This document shows positions 8,731 to 16,161 of a stretch of DNA of 35,306 nt, one piece after another. The stretch spans positions 1-35,306 of the forward strand of contig DIFU01000142.1 in the NCBI GenBank assembly GCA_002419285.1, read 5' to 3'. Numbering within the stretch: the first letter of the stretch is position 1; every line of letters begins with the position of its first letter. A program made the translations under genes and the position numbers. The notes under the pieces are model-generated. The model was not told the origin of the DNA and did no database searches. It saw only the letters and a list, made by a program, of their open reading frames with translations. Origin of the DNA: Prolixibacteraceae bacterium UBA5740. GTDB lineage: Bacteria; Bacteroidota; Bacteroidia; Bacteroidales; Prolixibacteraceae.

Positions 8731-9978
8731 TTAGTAGAATTTTGGTGTTACTGATAACATTAGATAAGCCCAAGTATTGGTGCTTTCATGGGTGCCAGTG
8801 GATTTAATAAGCGACATACTTTTTCCTGGCAGAAGATGCGAATACCCAAAGGTAAGTTTCGAAAATGGATTGATGGCATAGGTAAAATCAAAATCAATTT
8901 CAGTACCCAGATAAGATTTGGTGTCAGGAAGATTCATTTCACCTGAGGCTGCAAAATAGTGTATATGAAGATTCCATTGGATGTTTTTAAAGCGACTACA
9001 GGCCCATTTGAAATATGCATTCTGCAATCCGACACTATTAATGTGTTGTCCACCAACGAAAAAATAATCCATAAACCCGTTAAACTTGTGGTTGGTACCG
9101 TATAGAGGATTGAATGCCTTGTTTTTACCAGGTTCAGGTATAAGATCATTACCGGAAAGGTACTCATAGCCAAAGGTGGCTGAAGCTGTGGGATTCGCCT
9201 TGAAAGATGCTTCCAGCATGAAATTCAATGCATTTATTTCCCTTTCAAAAGCATCCTTGCCTGACTGTGCATAACAGTTGGCTGCCAATTGGATTTTTTC
9301 AGGCTGATATCTGAAGTGACCACCGAAGGTTTGTGAATACCTGTTTTCCTGGTCGCCACCTACTGAAATAGGGACACCATTATTCAGAAACAGGAGACTG
9401 ACCGAAGTTTTTTCCCATGAGTCACTGATCCAAAAGAACTGCATATCCTTGTATGCATCGGGGCCGTCATAAAGATTATTCCGCCTGTTGTTGTTTTCGT
9501 TATGGGCAACACCCAGGTGAAACTTGAAACTGCCTTCGTATTTCAATAATGCCAGGTCGTGGGAACGAGCCTGTTGGGTCCATCCAACATTACCGAATAT
9601 TCGTTGATCGTCATAATTAAGTTCCTGACGACCTGCCTTTAAGGAAAATTCCTTGGTAAAAAGTACCTCAGCCCAACCTTGATGCAGAGAAACAGCCTTT
9701 TCCTGGTTTTCGACAAGTTGGGGCTGATTGCCCCAAAGGCGTACATCCTGAAGCATTACCATTGTACATATGAACTCATTGTTATATTGGAAATTGAGAC
9801 GGGTTCGTTGCGATGTGAAAGTTGACGCCTTTTGTTCATCAGCTGAGAGAGTTCCATAGCCATGGCTGATTTCAGTTCTGGGCCTGAATTCACCGGAAAA
9901 GGAAAATTGGGCCGATAGGGCTGGAGTGAAAAGCATCGCAAAAATCAGGAGCGCGAATTGAATTAGATTCTTTTTCAT
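8731..9978 (-). CDS. Alginate-export-family outer-membrane porin
   Basis: The 415-residue protein begins with a signal peptide (MKKNLIQFALLIFAMLFTPALSAQ) and continues with an Alginate_exp-type barrel: SGEFRPRTEISHGYG, a segment with FTSQRTRLNFQYNNEF, then LKAGRQELNYDDQRIFGNVGW. It ends with an aromatic strand terminating in Phe-Tyr, as usual for outer-membrane barrels. In Bacteroidetes such proteins are general anion or small-solute channels and need not export alginate. It lies 136 bases downstream of nrfA on the same strand, with a terminator-like hairpin between. That placement makes nitrite or nitrate entry a reasonable guess, not a demonstrated role. Confidence 0.85.
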   Translation of the reverse strand: MKKNLIQFALLIFAMLFTPALSAQFSFSGEFRPRTEISHGYGTLSADEQKASTFTSQRTRLNFQYNNEFICTMVMLQDVRLWGNQPQLVENQEKAVSLHQGWAEVLFTKEFSLKAGRQELNYDDQRIFGNVGWTQQARSHDLALLKYEGSFKFHLGVAHNENNNRRNNLYDGPDAYKDMQFFWISDSWEKTSVSLLFLNNGVPISVGGDQENRYSQTFGGHFRYQPEKIQLAANCYAQSGKDAFEREINALNFMLEASFKANPTASATFGYEYLSGNDLIPEPGKNKAFNPLYGTNHKFNGFMDYFFVGGQHINSVGLQNAYFKWACSRFKNIQWNLHIHYFAASGEMNLPDTKSYLGTEIDFDFTYAINPFSKLTFGYSHLLPGKSMSLIKSTGTHESTNTWAYLMLSVTPKFY

Positions 9979-10017
9979 GATAGGTGTTATTTTCCTTTCA
10001 AAGTATGTTTAAGAAAG

Positions 10018-10041
10018 AAACCGGAGATTCATCTCTGGTTT
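10018..10041 (-). terminator. Hairpin terminator or attenuator between nrfA and the porin gene
   Basis: A 10-bp stem with one G-T pair (10018-10027 with 10032-10041) has a TTCA loop. On the minus strand it follows the nrfA stop codon and is trailed by TTTCTTTCTT. It could end the nrfHA message or allow partial read-through into the porin gene. Confidence 0.6.
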
Positions 10042-10114
10042 TGTTTTTTTTAAAGGATGAAACAAGTCAGGATGAACAATGGTATACGCAATGGATATCC
10101 GGATTTATAATAAC

Positions 10115-11617
10115 TTAGTTCCAGCTCGCTTCCCTTTCGGCAGCTTTTTCCTTCCATAGTGGAACAATTTCTTTTAGGAACACTGATTTTTCCTCATTGT
10201 ATTTATCCATTTCAAGTCCTATGAAAGCCTGTGCCTTGGCTTTAGTGGTTATATCAGGATAAGGGATCTCTTCACTGAATCCCAGGGATGTCAGTAACCT
10301 TGCAAGTTTGGTACGGGTTTCGGAGATTCTTGTTAATCCGGTAGATACTATTCTCGACATTTCAATGGGTGCATGGAATGAACCTCCATGGCTGGCGGCA
10401 ACGAAGTCCCAGCGCCATTGGGCGTGACGGATTCCTATTAGGATATCTTTCATTTGATCTTCAGTGGCTCCAAATTCCCATGCTTTTTGTGCTTCAATAT
10501 GAGCACGGACAAGCATTTTTGCCAATTCGTGACGGCCTTCAAGTACTTTGTCTTGTCTTTCATAGACATTCTGTACGAGTGTAGCAGTTTCTTCACGGTG
10601 GCAAACCTGGCATGAGGCAGAGATGTTATTTAATGGTGACTGCATTTTGTGGTTGGTAAATTTTTGTCCGCCTTCCGAAACATAGGGCATATGACAGTCA
10701 GCACAGCTGACACCTCTTTGGGCATGAATTCCCAGCATAAATACTTCGTAGTCAGGATGCTGTGCTTTCAGCATTGGTGCCTTGCTCAGGGTATGTGTCC
10801 AGTCTGAAAATTCGATATTGTCGTAATACTCTTCCATTGCTTCCACTGTCATTCCTTCGTCCCAGGGGAAGGTTAAGTATTGGGCGCCTTCGACTTTTTT
10901 CTTGTTGAAATAGTATTCAACATGGCATTGGGCACAAACCAAACTTCTCATTTCCTGATATGAAGCTTTGGTCACATCTTTCCCTTGTCTTTCAAATGCT
11001 TCTATCAATGCGGGTCGTGAAATATGTAAGTTGGCTGTTTTTGGGTCGTGGCAGTCAGCGCAGCCGATGGGATTTACAATTTCAGGACCCAGTTCTGCCC
11101 AGGTTTTAGAATAAAATTGTGCTACACCGATATCATTCATGACCCTGGGTACATCTGGACTTTTACATGTCCAGCAAGTGCTTGGTTGCGGACCTGCCTC
11201 TGGGGTCATAGGTGCTCCAACACGCAAGGTGTTATAAATATCCTCAACGGCATAAAAGTGTCCACGTCCCTGATTATAATCTCTTGAAAAAAGATATCCT
11301 GCCCATAAAACCACTAGTTCAGGTTCCACTTCCAGCATGTCGACCATCGCGTTTCCTCCATGCTTGCTTCTAAAAGAAGTGTCAGCTGTACCATAATAGG
11401 ATTGGAACTGGCGTGGAAAGTTCTGTTCCCAAGCTTCATTTCTGGGTTCAAAATCTTTGATTTCCTTCAATGGGACATTTGTGAAAACTGTTTCTGCCCT
11501 GCGCTCAATAATCGTTGAGGCGAGAAGCCCAAGTAAAAAAACGACCACGATGGTGGCAATGAAAATCAACCACGCCATTGCTGGCTTCTTTTCAGTCAAT
11601 TCAGAAATACTTTTCAT
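10115..11617 (-). CDS. nrfA: Ammonia-forming cytochrome c nitrite reductase, catalytic subunit
   Basis: NrfA reduces nitrite to ammonium with six electrons at a pentaheme periplasmic enzyme. All five heme sites are present: the active-site CWTCK (148-152) with its diagnostic lysine, then CADCH (186-190), CAQCH (228-232), CADCH (305-309) and CQVCH (336-340). The segment QYLTFPWDEG around residue 251 matches the calcium and active-site region. A single N-terminal hydrophobic segment (about residues 14-35) acts as signal or anchor. The 500-residue length is normal. nrfH lies 12 bases upstream, so this is the usual nrfHA pair, with NrfH passing quinol electrons to NrfA. It indicates dissimilatory nitrite ammonification or nitrite detoxification. 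Confidence 0.97.
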   Translation of the reverse strand: MKSISELTEKKPAMAWLIFIATIVVVFLLGLLASTIIERRAETVFTNVPLKEIKDFEPRNEAWEQNFPRQFQSYYGTADTSFRSKHGGNAMVDMLEVEPELVVLWAGYLFSRDYNQGRGHFYAVEDIYNTLRVGAPMTPEAGPQPSTCWTCKSPDVPRVMNDIGVAQFYSKTWAELGPEIVNPIGCADCHDPKTANLHISRPALIEAFERQGKDVTKASYQEMRSLVCAQCHVEYYFNKKKVEGAQYLTFPWDEGMTVEAMEEYYDNIEFSDWTHTLSKAPMLKAQHPDYEVFMLGIHAQRGVSCADCHMPYVSEGGQKFTNHKMQSPLNNISASCQVCHREETATLVQNVYERQDKVLEGRHELAKMLVRAHIEAQKAWEFGATEDQMKDILIGIRHAQWRWDFVAASHGGSFHAPIEMSRIVSTGLTRISETRTKLARLLTSLGFSEEIPYPDITTKAKAQAFIGLEMDKYNEEKSVFLKEIVPLWKEKAAEREASWN

Positions 11618-11629
11618 ATTCGGTTTTAT

Positions 11630-12205
11630 TTAGTTGTTTTTGATCAGGTTTTTTAGCCAAACGGGAACCGGGCTTTCTGGAATTGGTACCCTCGCAAAGG
11701 GAACACTGGAGAGCGAGTTGACCCTACCATGCGGTACTTCCCGATGACACTCGATGCAGCGGCGACCTTCCTTTACCGCCCTGTACATGGCTACGCTCGC
11801 TTCCAGTTTAGGATCCACCAAAAGGTCTTCATGGCATCGGATACAATTGTTCTGAACGGCTCTGGCTCCGGCAGATTTTATCCGGATTACCTGAGGTTCA
11901 AGCTTTAGGGTGAACATTGTTGAATGCCGCAAACCATCCATTGCCTTGAAATAATATTTATTGAAAACATTGTTCTGAGGCACATGACAATCATTGCAAT
12001 GAGTAACTTCCCGGTGCGAGCTGTGACTCCATGTTGCATATTGTGGGGACATAATGTGGCAGTTTACGCAGGTTTGCGGACTGTCTGACAAATAGGAATG
12101 GGCTTTTGAAAGATAAACGGTAAATGCAGCCAAACCAATAAATATTCCTATAATGATCATAACCGGAAAACGCCACTTGGGAGGTGGCAGGATCTGTTTG
12201 AGCAT
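11630..12205 (-). CDS. nrfH: Cytochrome c nitrite reductase small subunit, tetraheme NrfH
   Basis: NrfH is the membrane-anchored quinol dehydrogenase that feeds NrfA. The frame is open to 12331, but the ATG at 12205 gives the expected short cytoplasmic tail, one transmembrane helix (about residues 13-33) and a 191-residue protein, so I use that start. Four heme motifs are visible: CVNCH (46-50), CNDCH (70-74), CIRCH (121-125) and CIECH (150-154). The first is followed by Met52, as in the unusual CXXCHXM heme 1 of known NrfH. The gene is immediately upstream of nrfA and begins the leftward operon. Confidence 0.95.
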   Translation of the reverse strand: MLKQILPPPKWRFPVMIIIGIFIGLAAFTVYLSKAHSYLSDSPQTCVNCHIMSPQYATWSHSSHREVTHCNDCHVPQNNVFNKYYFKAMDGLRHSTMFTLKLEPQVIRIKSAGARAVQNNCIRCHEDLLVDPKLEASVAMYRAVKEGRRCIECHREVPHGRVNSLSSVPFARVPIPESPVPVWLKNLIKNN

Positions 12206-12647
12206 AGTTATTCGGTTTTTAGTTGATGCAAGTTTTGAATAATATACGGGATTTCGTGTATCAATTGTTACATAATTGAATATTATTTTGCGTGAATATT
12301 GCTTAAAAACCAAGACAAATGAGTCACTCATTCTAAAGCATCTTATTCATTAAAAAGGTAGAATTCATTTTAGGAGATTAAAAGCATTCATAAAGAGTAT
12401 TGTGCCTAATTGCGCAAAATGGGTTTATAATCAAAATAAATTACCTGTTATTCATATCAATTTGTAATTTTTGAAGACTAATAGCTCGAAAATCGGTTAT
12501 TTTTGGACTTTCTGTTATGCCCGACATCGGGATTATCTGAAATGACTAATTTGTCTTTATGATATTCCATTTTCCGGTTTACACTGAAGAGGGTGTATGC
12601 TGGATTTTTAATAGAGCTTGGGCATATTAAAATAATTAATTCAGAAT
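12206..12647. promoter_or_regulatory. 442-base divergent intergenic region between nrfH and the phenylacetate-CoA ligase gene
   Basis: This AT-rich stretch holds no credible gene; the short minus-strand frame at 12478-12678 has low-complexity content and overlaps the start of the ligase gene. It should contain both divergent promoters. For the rightward gene, TATTTTTG at 12498-12505 matches TAnnTTTG, although it is 142 bases from the ATG. For the leftward gene I find no exact -7 box. An imperfect palindrome GTATCAATTGTTAC at 12258-12271 could be a regulator site for nrfHA, but this is weak. Confidence 0.45.
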
Positions 12648-13946
12648 ATGATCTGGAATGAAACCATAGAGTGTGCAACCCGGGAAGAAATGAAAGAGAT
12701 TCAGTCGGTCAGATTGGCTGAAACCGTTCAGAGAATTTACCACAATGTACCGGGATACCGAAGTAAAATGCAAAAGGTTGGTCTGGTGCCCTCAGATATC
12801 CAAAGTGTTGATGATATTAGCAAATTACCTTTCACTACCAAGGAGGACCTTCGGAACCACTATCCTTTCGGGATGTTTACTGTGCCTATGAGTGAGATTG
12901 TCAGGGTCCATGCATCATCGGGGACGACCGGCCGTCCAACGGTTGTTGGATATACTCGAAAGGATTTGAATACCTGGGCAGAGGTAGTCACGCGAACCCT
13001 TGTGATGGCTGGAGTGCAAAGGAATGATGTGGTACAGGTTGCTTATGGTTACGGTCTTTTTACAGGTGGCCTGGGAATTCATTATGGTACCGAAAACCTT
13101 GGTGCTACGGTCATCCCGATATCGGGCGGCAATACCCAGAAACAAATTCAGCTTATGCAGGACTTTGGAACAACGGTCATTGCCTGTACTCCATCATATG
13201 CCCTTCATTTGGCAGAAGTAATGACAGATATGGGCATATCACCGCATGATTTAAAGCTTAAAGCCGGCATCTTTGGTGCTGAGCCCTGGAGTGAGAATAT
13301 GCGTAAAGAGATTGAAGGAAAACTTTACTTAAAGGCGATTGATATATATGGACTGAGCGAGGTGATTGGTCCGGGGGTCTCATGTGAATGCGAGTGTCAA
13401 ACAGGTATGCACATCAATGAAGATCATTTTATACCGGAGATCATTGACCCAGAAACCCTGCAACTATTAGCCCCAGGGGAACTGGGTGAACTTGTTTTTT
13501 CTACTGTCACCAAGGAAGGGATTCCACTTCTTCGTTACCGCACCCGGGACCTGACACGACTCAATTATGAAAAATGTGCCTGCGGTCGTACCCTGGTGCG
13601 TATGGAGAAGTGTAAAGGCAGAAGTGATGATATGCTCATCATTCGAGGGGTAAATGTTTTTCCATCACAAATCGAGAGTATATTATTGGAAATGAGCGAA
13701 ACCGAGCCACATTATCTTTTAATTGTGGAGAGGGAAGGGAATCTGGATACTTTGAGGTTGCTGGTAGAGGTACAGGAACAGTTTTTCTCCGACGAGATCA
13801 AAATGCTGGAAGCATTACGTAAAAAGATAACAAGCAATATTCAGAGTACTTTGGGTGTATCAGTGGATGTAAGGCTGGTAGAGCCGAGAACCATTGAGCG
13901 GACAGCCGGAAAGGCCAAAAGAGTGATTGATAATCGTAAATTATAA
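12648..13946 (+). CDS. paaK: Phenylacetate-CoA ligase (AMP-forming)
   Basis: This adenylate-forming enzyme converts phenylacetate (or a related arylacetate), ATP and CoA to aryl-acetyl-CoA. The nucleotide loop SSGTTGRPTVVGYT lies at about residues 90-103. The family segments DIYGLSEVIGPG, LLRYRTRDLTR and RSDDMLIIRGVNVFPSQIE follow in order. The 432 residues are typical of PaaK. Four cysteines (SCECEC and the later CACGR) could form a metal site, as an inference. The next gene, a tandem ACT protein, starts 4 bases after the stop. With prephenate dehydratase and a 2-oxoacid:ferredoxin oxidoreductase downstream, it may take part in interconverting arylacetate, arylpyruvate and aromatic amino acids. 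Confidence 0.93.
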   Translation: MIWNETIECATREEMKEIQSVRLAETVQRIYHNVPGYRSKMQKVGLVPSDIQSVDDISKLPFTTKEDLRNHYPFGMFTVPMSEIVRVHASSGTTGRPTVVGYTRKDLNTWAEVVTRTLVMAGVQRNDVVQVAYGYGLFTGGLGIHYGTENLGATVIPISGGNTQKQIQLMQDFGTTVIACTPSYALHLAEVMTDMGISPHDLKLKAGIFGAEPWSENMRKEIEGKLYLKAIDIYGLSEVIGPGVSCECECQTGMHINEDHFIPEIIDPETLQLLAPGELGELVFSTVTKEGIPLLRYRTRDLTRLNYEKCACGRTLVRMEKCKGRSDDMLIIRGVNVFPSQIESILLEMSETEPHYLLIVEREGNLDTLRLLVEVQEQFFSDEIKMLEALRKKITSNIQSTLGVSVDVRLVEPRTIERTAGKAKRVIDNRKL

Positions 13947-13950
13947 GATA

Positions 13951-14379
13951 ATGATAAACAAGCAGGTTTCGGTTTTTCTGGAGAATAAGTCCGGACGGCT
14001 GAATGAAGTTACCCGGATACTGGGCGATGCCGGAATTAATATTTCGGCATTTAGTATTGCAGATAGTTCAGATTTTGGCGTTCTCAGGATGATTGTGCCT
14101 GATCCCGACAAAGCCTTAAGCTTACTGAAGGATCACCTGTTTTCGGTGCAAATTACCCCCGTAATAATTTTAACCAGTCCAAATAAACCAGGAGCACTTT
14201 CACGTCTGCTGACCATTCTTAGCGAGGATAATATTTTTATCGAATACATCTATGCATTTTCAATGAACGAAAACTCTGCAGTCATTGTAATACGTCCATC
14301 TGATATAGATCGATGCCTGCGAGTTCTTGAAGAGCGAAAAGATGAATTGCTCAGCAAAGATGATAAGTATATCCTCTAA
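13951..14379 (+). CDS. Tandem ACT-domain protein
   Basis: The protein of 142 residues consists of two ACT domains. The first begins KQVSVFLENKSGRLNEVTRILGDAGINISAFSIAD, a classical ligand-binding ACT start with G-R-L at the loop. The second begins PVIILTSPNKPGALSRLLTIL. ACT domains bind amino acids and act as allosteric or regulatory modules. The frame also has an ATG at 13927, but that would overlap the ligase gene, and 13951 lies 4 bases after its stop. Small proteins of this type commonly follow phenylacetate-CoA ligase genes in anaerobes. It probably senses an aromatic amino acid, but the ligand is not known. Confidence 0.9.
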   Translation: MINKQVSVFLENKSGRLNEVTRILGDAGINISAFSIADSSDFGVLRMIVPDPDKALSLLKDHLFSVQITPVIILTSPNKPGALSRLLTILSEDNIFIEYIYAFSMNENSAVIVIRPSDIDRCLRVLEERKDELLSKDDKYIL

Positions 14380-14443
14380 GTCAAAATCCTTTGCAACCAG
14401 GCAATTTGTCAGTTAGAAGCAATAAAGCGGCATGCTCTGAAAT

Positions 14444-14494
14444 CCTTGAATTCAAGGCATCCTGAATCTTGATTTTGGATTATTCTTATCTTTG
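14444..14494 (+). promoter_or_regulatory. Candidate promoter with perfect palindrome upstream of pheA
   Basis: TATCTTTG at 14487-14494 matches the Bacteroidetes -7 consensus. A perfect 14-base palindrome CCTTGAATTCAAGG occupies 14444-14457, just upstream of where the -33 region would lie, and could be an operator. The implied leader to the ATG at 14579 is about 80 bases. Confidence 0.4.
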
Positions 14495-14578
14495 AGAGTG
14501 ATTTGTTCTATTTCCGGTTGTCATAGGGCTGATTTATAAGGGATGCGGCTGGAAGGCCGTGAAGAATTGATTAGAAAA

Positions 14579-15415
14579 ATGAAAAAAATAGCGATACAAG
14601 GAATAAGAGGTTCTTTTCATGAAGATGCAGTGAACAGCTATTTTGAAGAGGAGCTTGAGATTGTCGAATGTAAATCTTTTACCAGGGTTTGTGAGGTAAT
14701 TGACTCAGATTCTGTGGATTATGCTGCCATGGCGATTGAGAATTCAATTGCCGGAAGTTTATTGAATAACTACCAGCTTATCAGGGATTATCATCTAAAG
14801 ATCATCGGCGAAATCTATATTCATATTCAGATGAATCTGATGTCATGGGACGGTGTAGTCAAGGATGATATAACCGATATCTATTCCCATCCCATTGCTC
14901 TGAAGCAATGTGTCGAATACCTCGAAAAGAATTATCAAAATGTTGCTTTACATGAAATGAGTGACACTGCTGCTTCCGCAAAGTTTATTTCAGAAGAAAA
15001 GCCGGCCAAAGCTGCAGCTATTGGTAATTTTCGTTCATCACAGTTATATGGTCTGAATATTCTGGAAAGTGGGATCGAAACCAATAAAAAGAACTATACT
15101 CGTTTTTTGATGCTTTCAAAACATGGCATCCCCAGTGAAAATGCCAATAAAGCATCCATCTGTTTTGAGGTTGGCCATTTCTATGGTTCCCTGGCAAGAG
15201 TATTAAATACTTTTGCTGAGAATCGTATTAACCTGACTAAGATACAATCGGTACCCATAATCGGAAAGCCTAATGAATATACCTTTCATGTTGATATTGA
15301 GTGGGAATCGCTTGAGAATTATGAAAGAGCAATACATCAGGTACTTAAAAGTGTTTCGAGCCTGGCAATTTTGGGAGAATATAAACGTGGTGATGTTGCT
15401 ATACACAATCAATAA
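14579..15415 (+). CDS. pheA: Prephenate dehydratase with C-terminal ACT domain
   Basis: The enzyme converts prephenate to phenylpyruvate in phenylalanine synthesis. The N-terminal dehydratase domain begins IAIQGIRGSFHEDAV and includes AMAIENSIAGSLL. The catalytic-region motif NYTRFLML lies near residue 178. The C-terminal ACT domain follows (ICFEVGHFYGSLARVLNTFAENRINLTKIQS, with the usual ESxP replaced by QSVP), so feedback control by phenylalanine is likely. There is no chorismate mutase domain. An in-frame ATG at 14543 exists, but 14579 starts exactly at the conserved beta-strand. Confidence 0.95.
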   Translation: MKKIAIQGIRGSFHEDAVNSYFEEELEIVECKSFTRVCEVIDSDSVDYAAMAIENSIAGSLLNNYQLIRDYHLKIIGEIYIHIQMNLMSWDGVVKDDITDIYSHPIALKQCVEYLEKNYQNVALHEMSDTAASAKFISEEKPAKAAAIGNFRSSQLYGLNILESGIETNKKNYTRFLMLSKHGIPSENANKASICFEVGHFYGSLARVLNTFAENRINLTKIQSVPIIGKPNEYTFHVDIEWESLENYERAIHQVLKSVSSLAILGEYKRGDVAIHNQ

Positions 15416-15445
15416 GAATATTGCTAAAGCTAAATCGATAAAATT

Positions 15446-15970
15446 ATGAGTAAAATAGGATTATTCTTCGGCCCCCTGAAAGGATCTGTCAACAGGGTAG
15501 CAGATATGATCTGTGAAAAAATTGGCAAGGATAGAGTGGAGTTGGTACATGTGAGAACTGCATCAGTTGCTGATTTTGAACGTTTTGACAGGATTATCTT
15601 CGGAATTTCAACTGTCGGGAAAGAAACCTGGGATGCCAGTATAACAAAAACTGATTGGGGAATTTTTCTGCCTGAAGTTAGTAAAGGAAATTTCAGTGGA
15701 AAAACAGTTGCCATATTCGGTCTTGGAAACCATGTAACCTATGCTGCCAGTTTTGTGGATTTTATGGGCCTGTTGGCCGAAGAACTTCTAAAAGCGGAAG
15801 CAAAGATTATAGGAAGGGTTCCAGTTGATGGCTATGAGTTTGAAGAATCAGCTGCAGTCTATGACGGGGAATTTATTGGACTCCCCCTGGATGAAGATTT
15901 TGAGCCTGAGCTTACCCCGGAAAGGGTGGATAACTGGCTGGAAATCCTAAAGAAAGACTTCAATTTCTAA
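15446..15970 (+). CDS. Flavodoxin with an atypical phosphate-binding loop
   Basis: The 174-residue length and most motifs fit a long-chain flavodoxin, a soluble FMN electron carrier: DRIIFGISTVGKETWD (the region near the flavin-stacking Trp), VAIFGLGNHVTYAASFVDFMG, and the C-terminal YEFEESAAVYDGEFIGLPLDEDFEPELT. The N-terminal loop, however, reads GLFFGPLKGSVNRVA, where flavodoxins normally have a T/S-x-T-G-x-T element for the FMN phosphate. It lies 30 bases after pheA and upstream of the oxidoreductase genes, whose low-potential electrons it could carry. Confidence 0.85.
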   Translation: MSKIGLFFGPLKGSVNRVADMICEKIGKDRVELVHVRTASVADFERFDRIIFGISTVGKETWDASITKTDWGIFLPEVSKGNFSGKTVAIFGLGNHVTYAASFVDFMGLLAEELLKAEAKIIGRVPVDGYEFEESAAVYDGEFIGLPLDEDFEPELTPERVDNWLEILKKDFNF

Positions 15971-15979
15971 AGGTTGACA

Positions 15980-16009
15980 AAAATCAGGAAAAGAATTTTT
16001 CCTGATTTT
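15980..16009 (+). terminator. Rho-independent terminator after the flavodoxin gene
   Basis: A perfect 13-bp stem (AAAATCAGGAAAA at 15980-15992, TTTTCCTGATTTT at 15997-16009) has a GAAT loop. It is followed by CTTTTATTTG and begins 9 bases after the flavodoxin stop. Confidence 0.8.
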
Positions 16010-16161
16010 CTTTTATTTGAGAAGCGATCGCCACCAGGTAGCTTAAAATACACAACCAATGAGAGTCATTGTCTTTTGGTTTGATACTTTCCGATAATTG
16101 GAAGCTTTCAGTAGTTTGGCAGATCGCGAAACCTTTAGTTACTTTATGAAAATATTACTCC

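Noticed and set aside
12206..12331. Longer NrfH start at 12331
   Set aside because: The extra 42 residues have no NrfH similarity; the ATG at 12205 gives the normal short tail and single membrane anchor.
12478..12678. Small minus-strand reading frame in the divergent intergenic region
   Set aside because: It overlaps the start of the phenylacetate-CoA ligase gene, has no recognisable motif and looks like chance coding in AT-rich DNA.
16057..16071. Hairpin CAATGA-GAG-TCATTG upstream of the aminotransferase as a riboswitch or attenuator
   Set aside because: A six-pair stem with a 3-nt loop and no supporting structure around it is within chance expectation.
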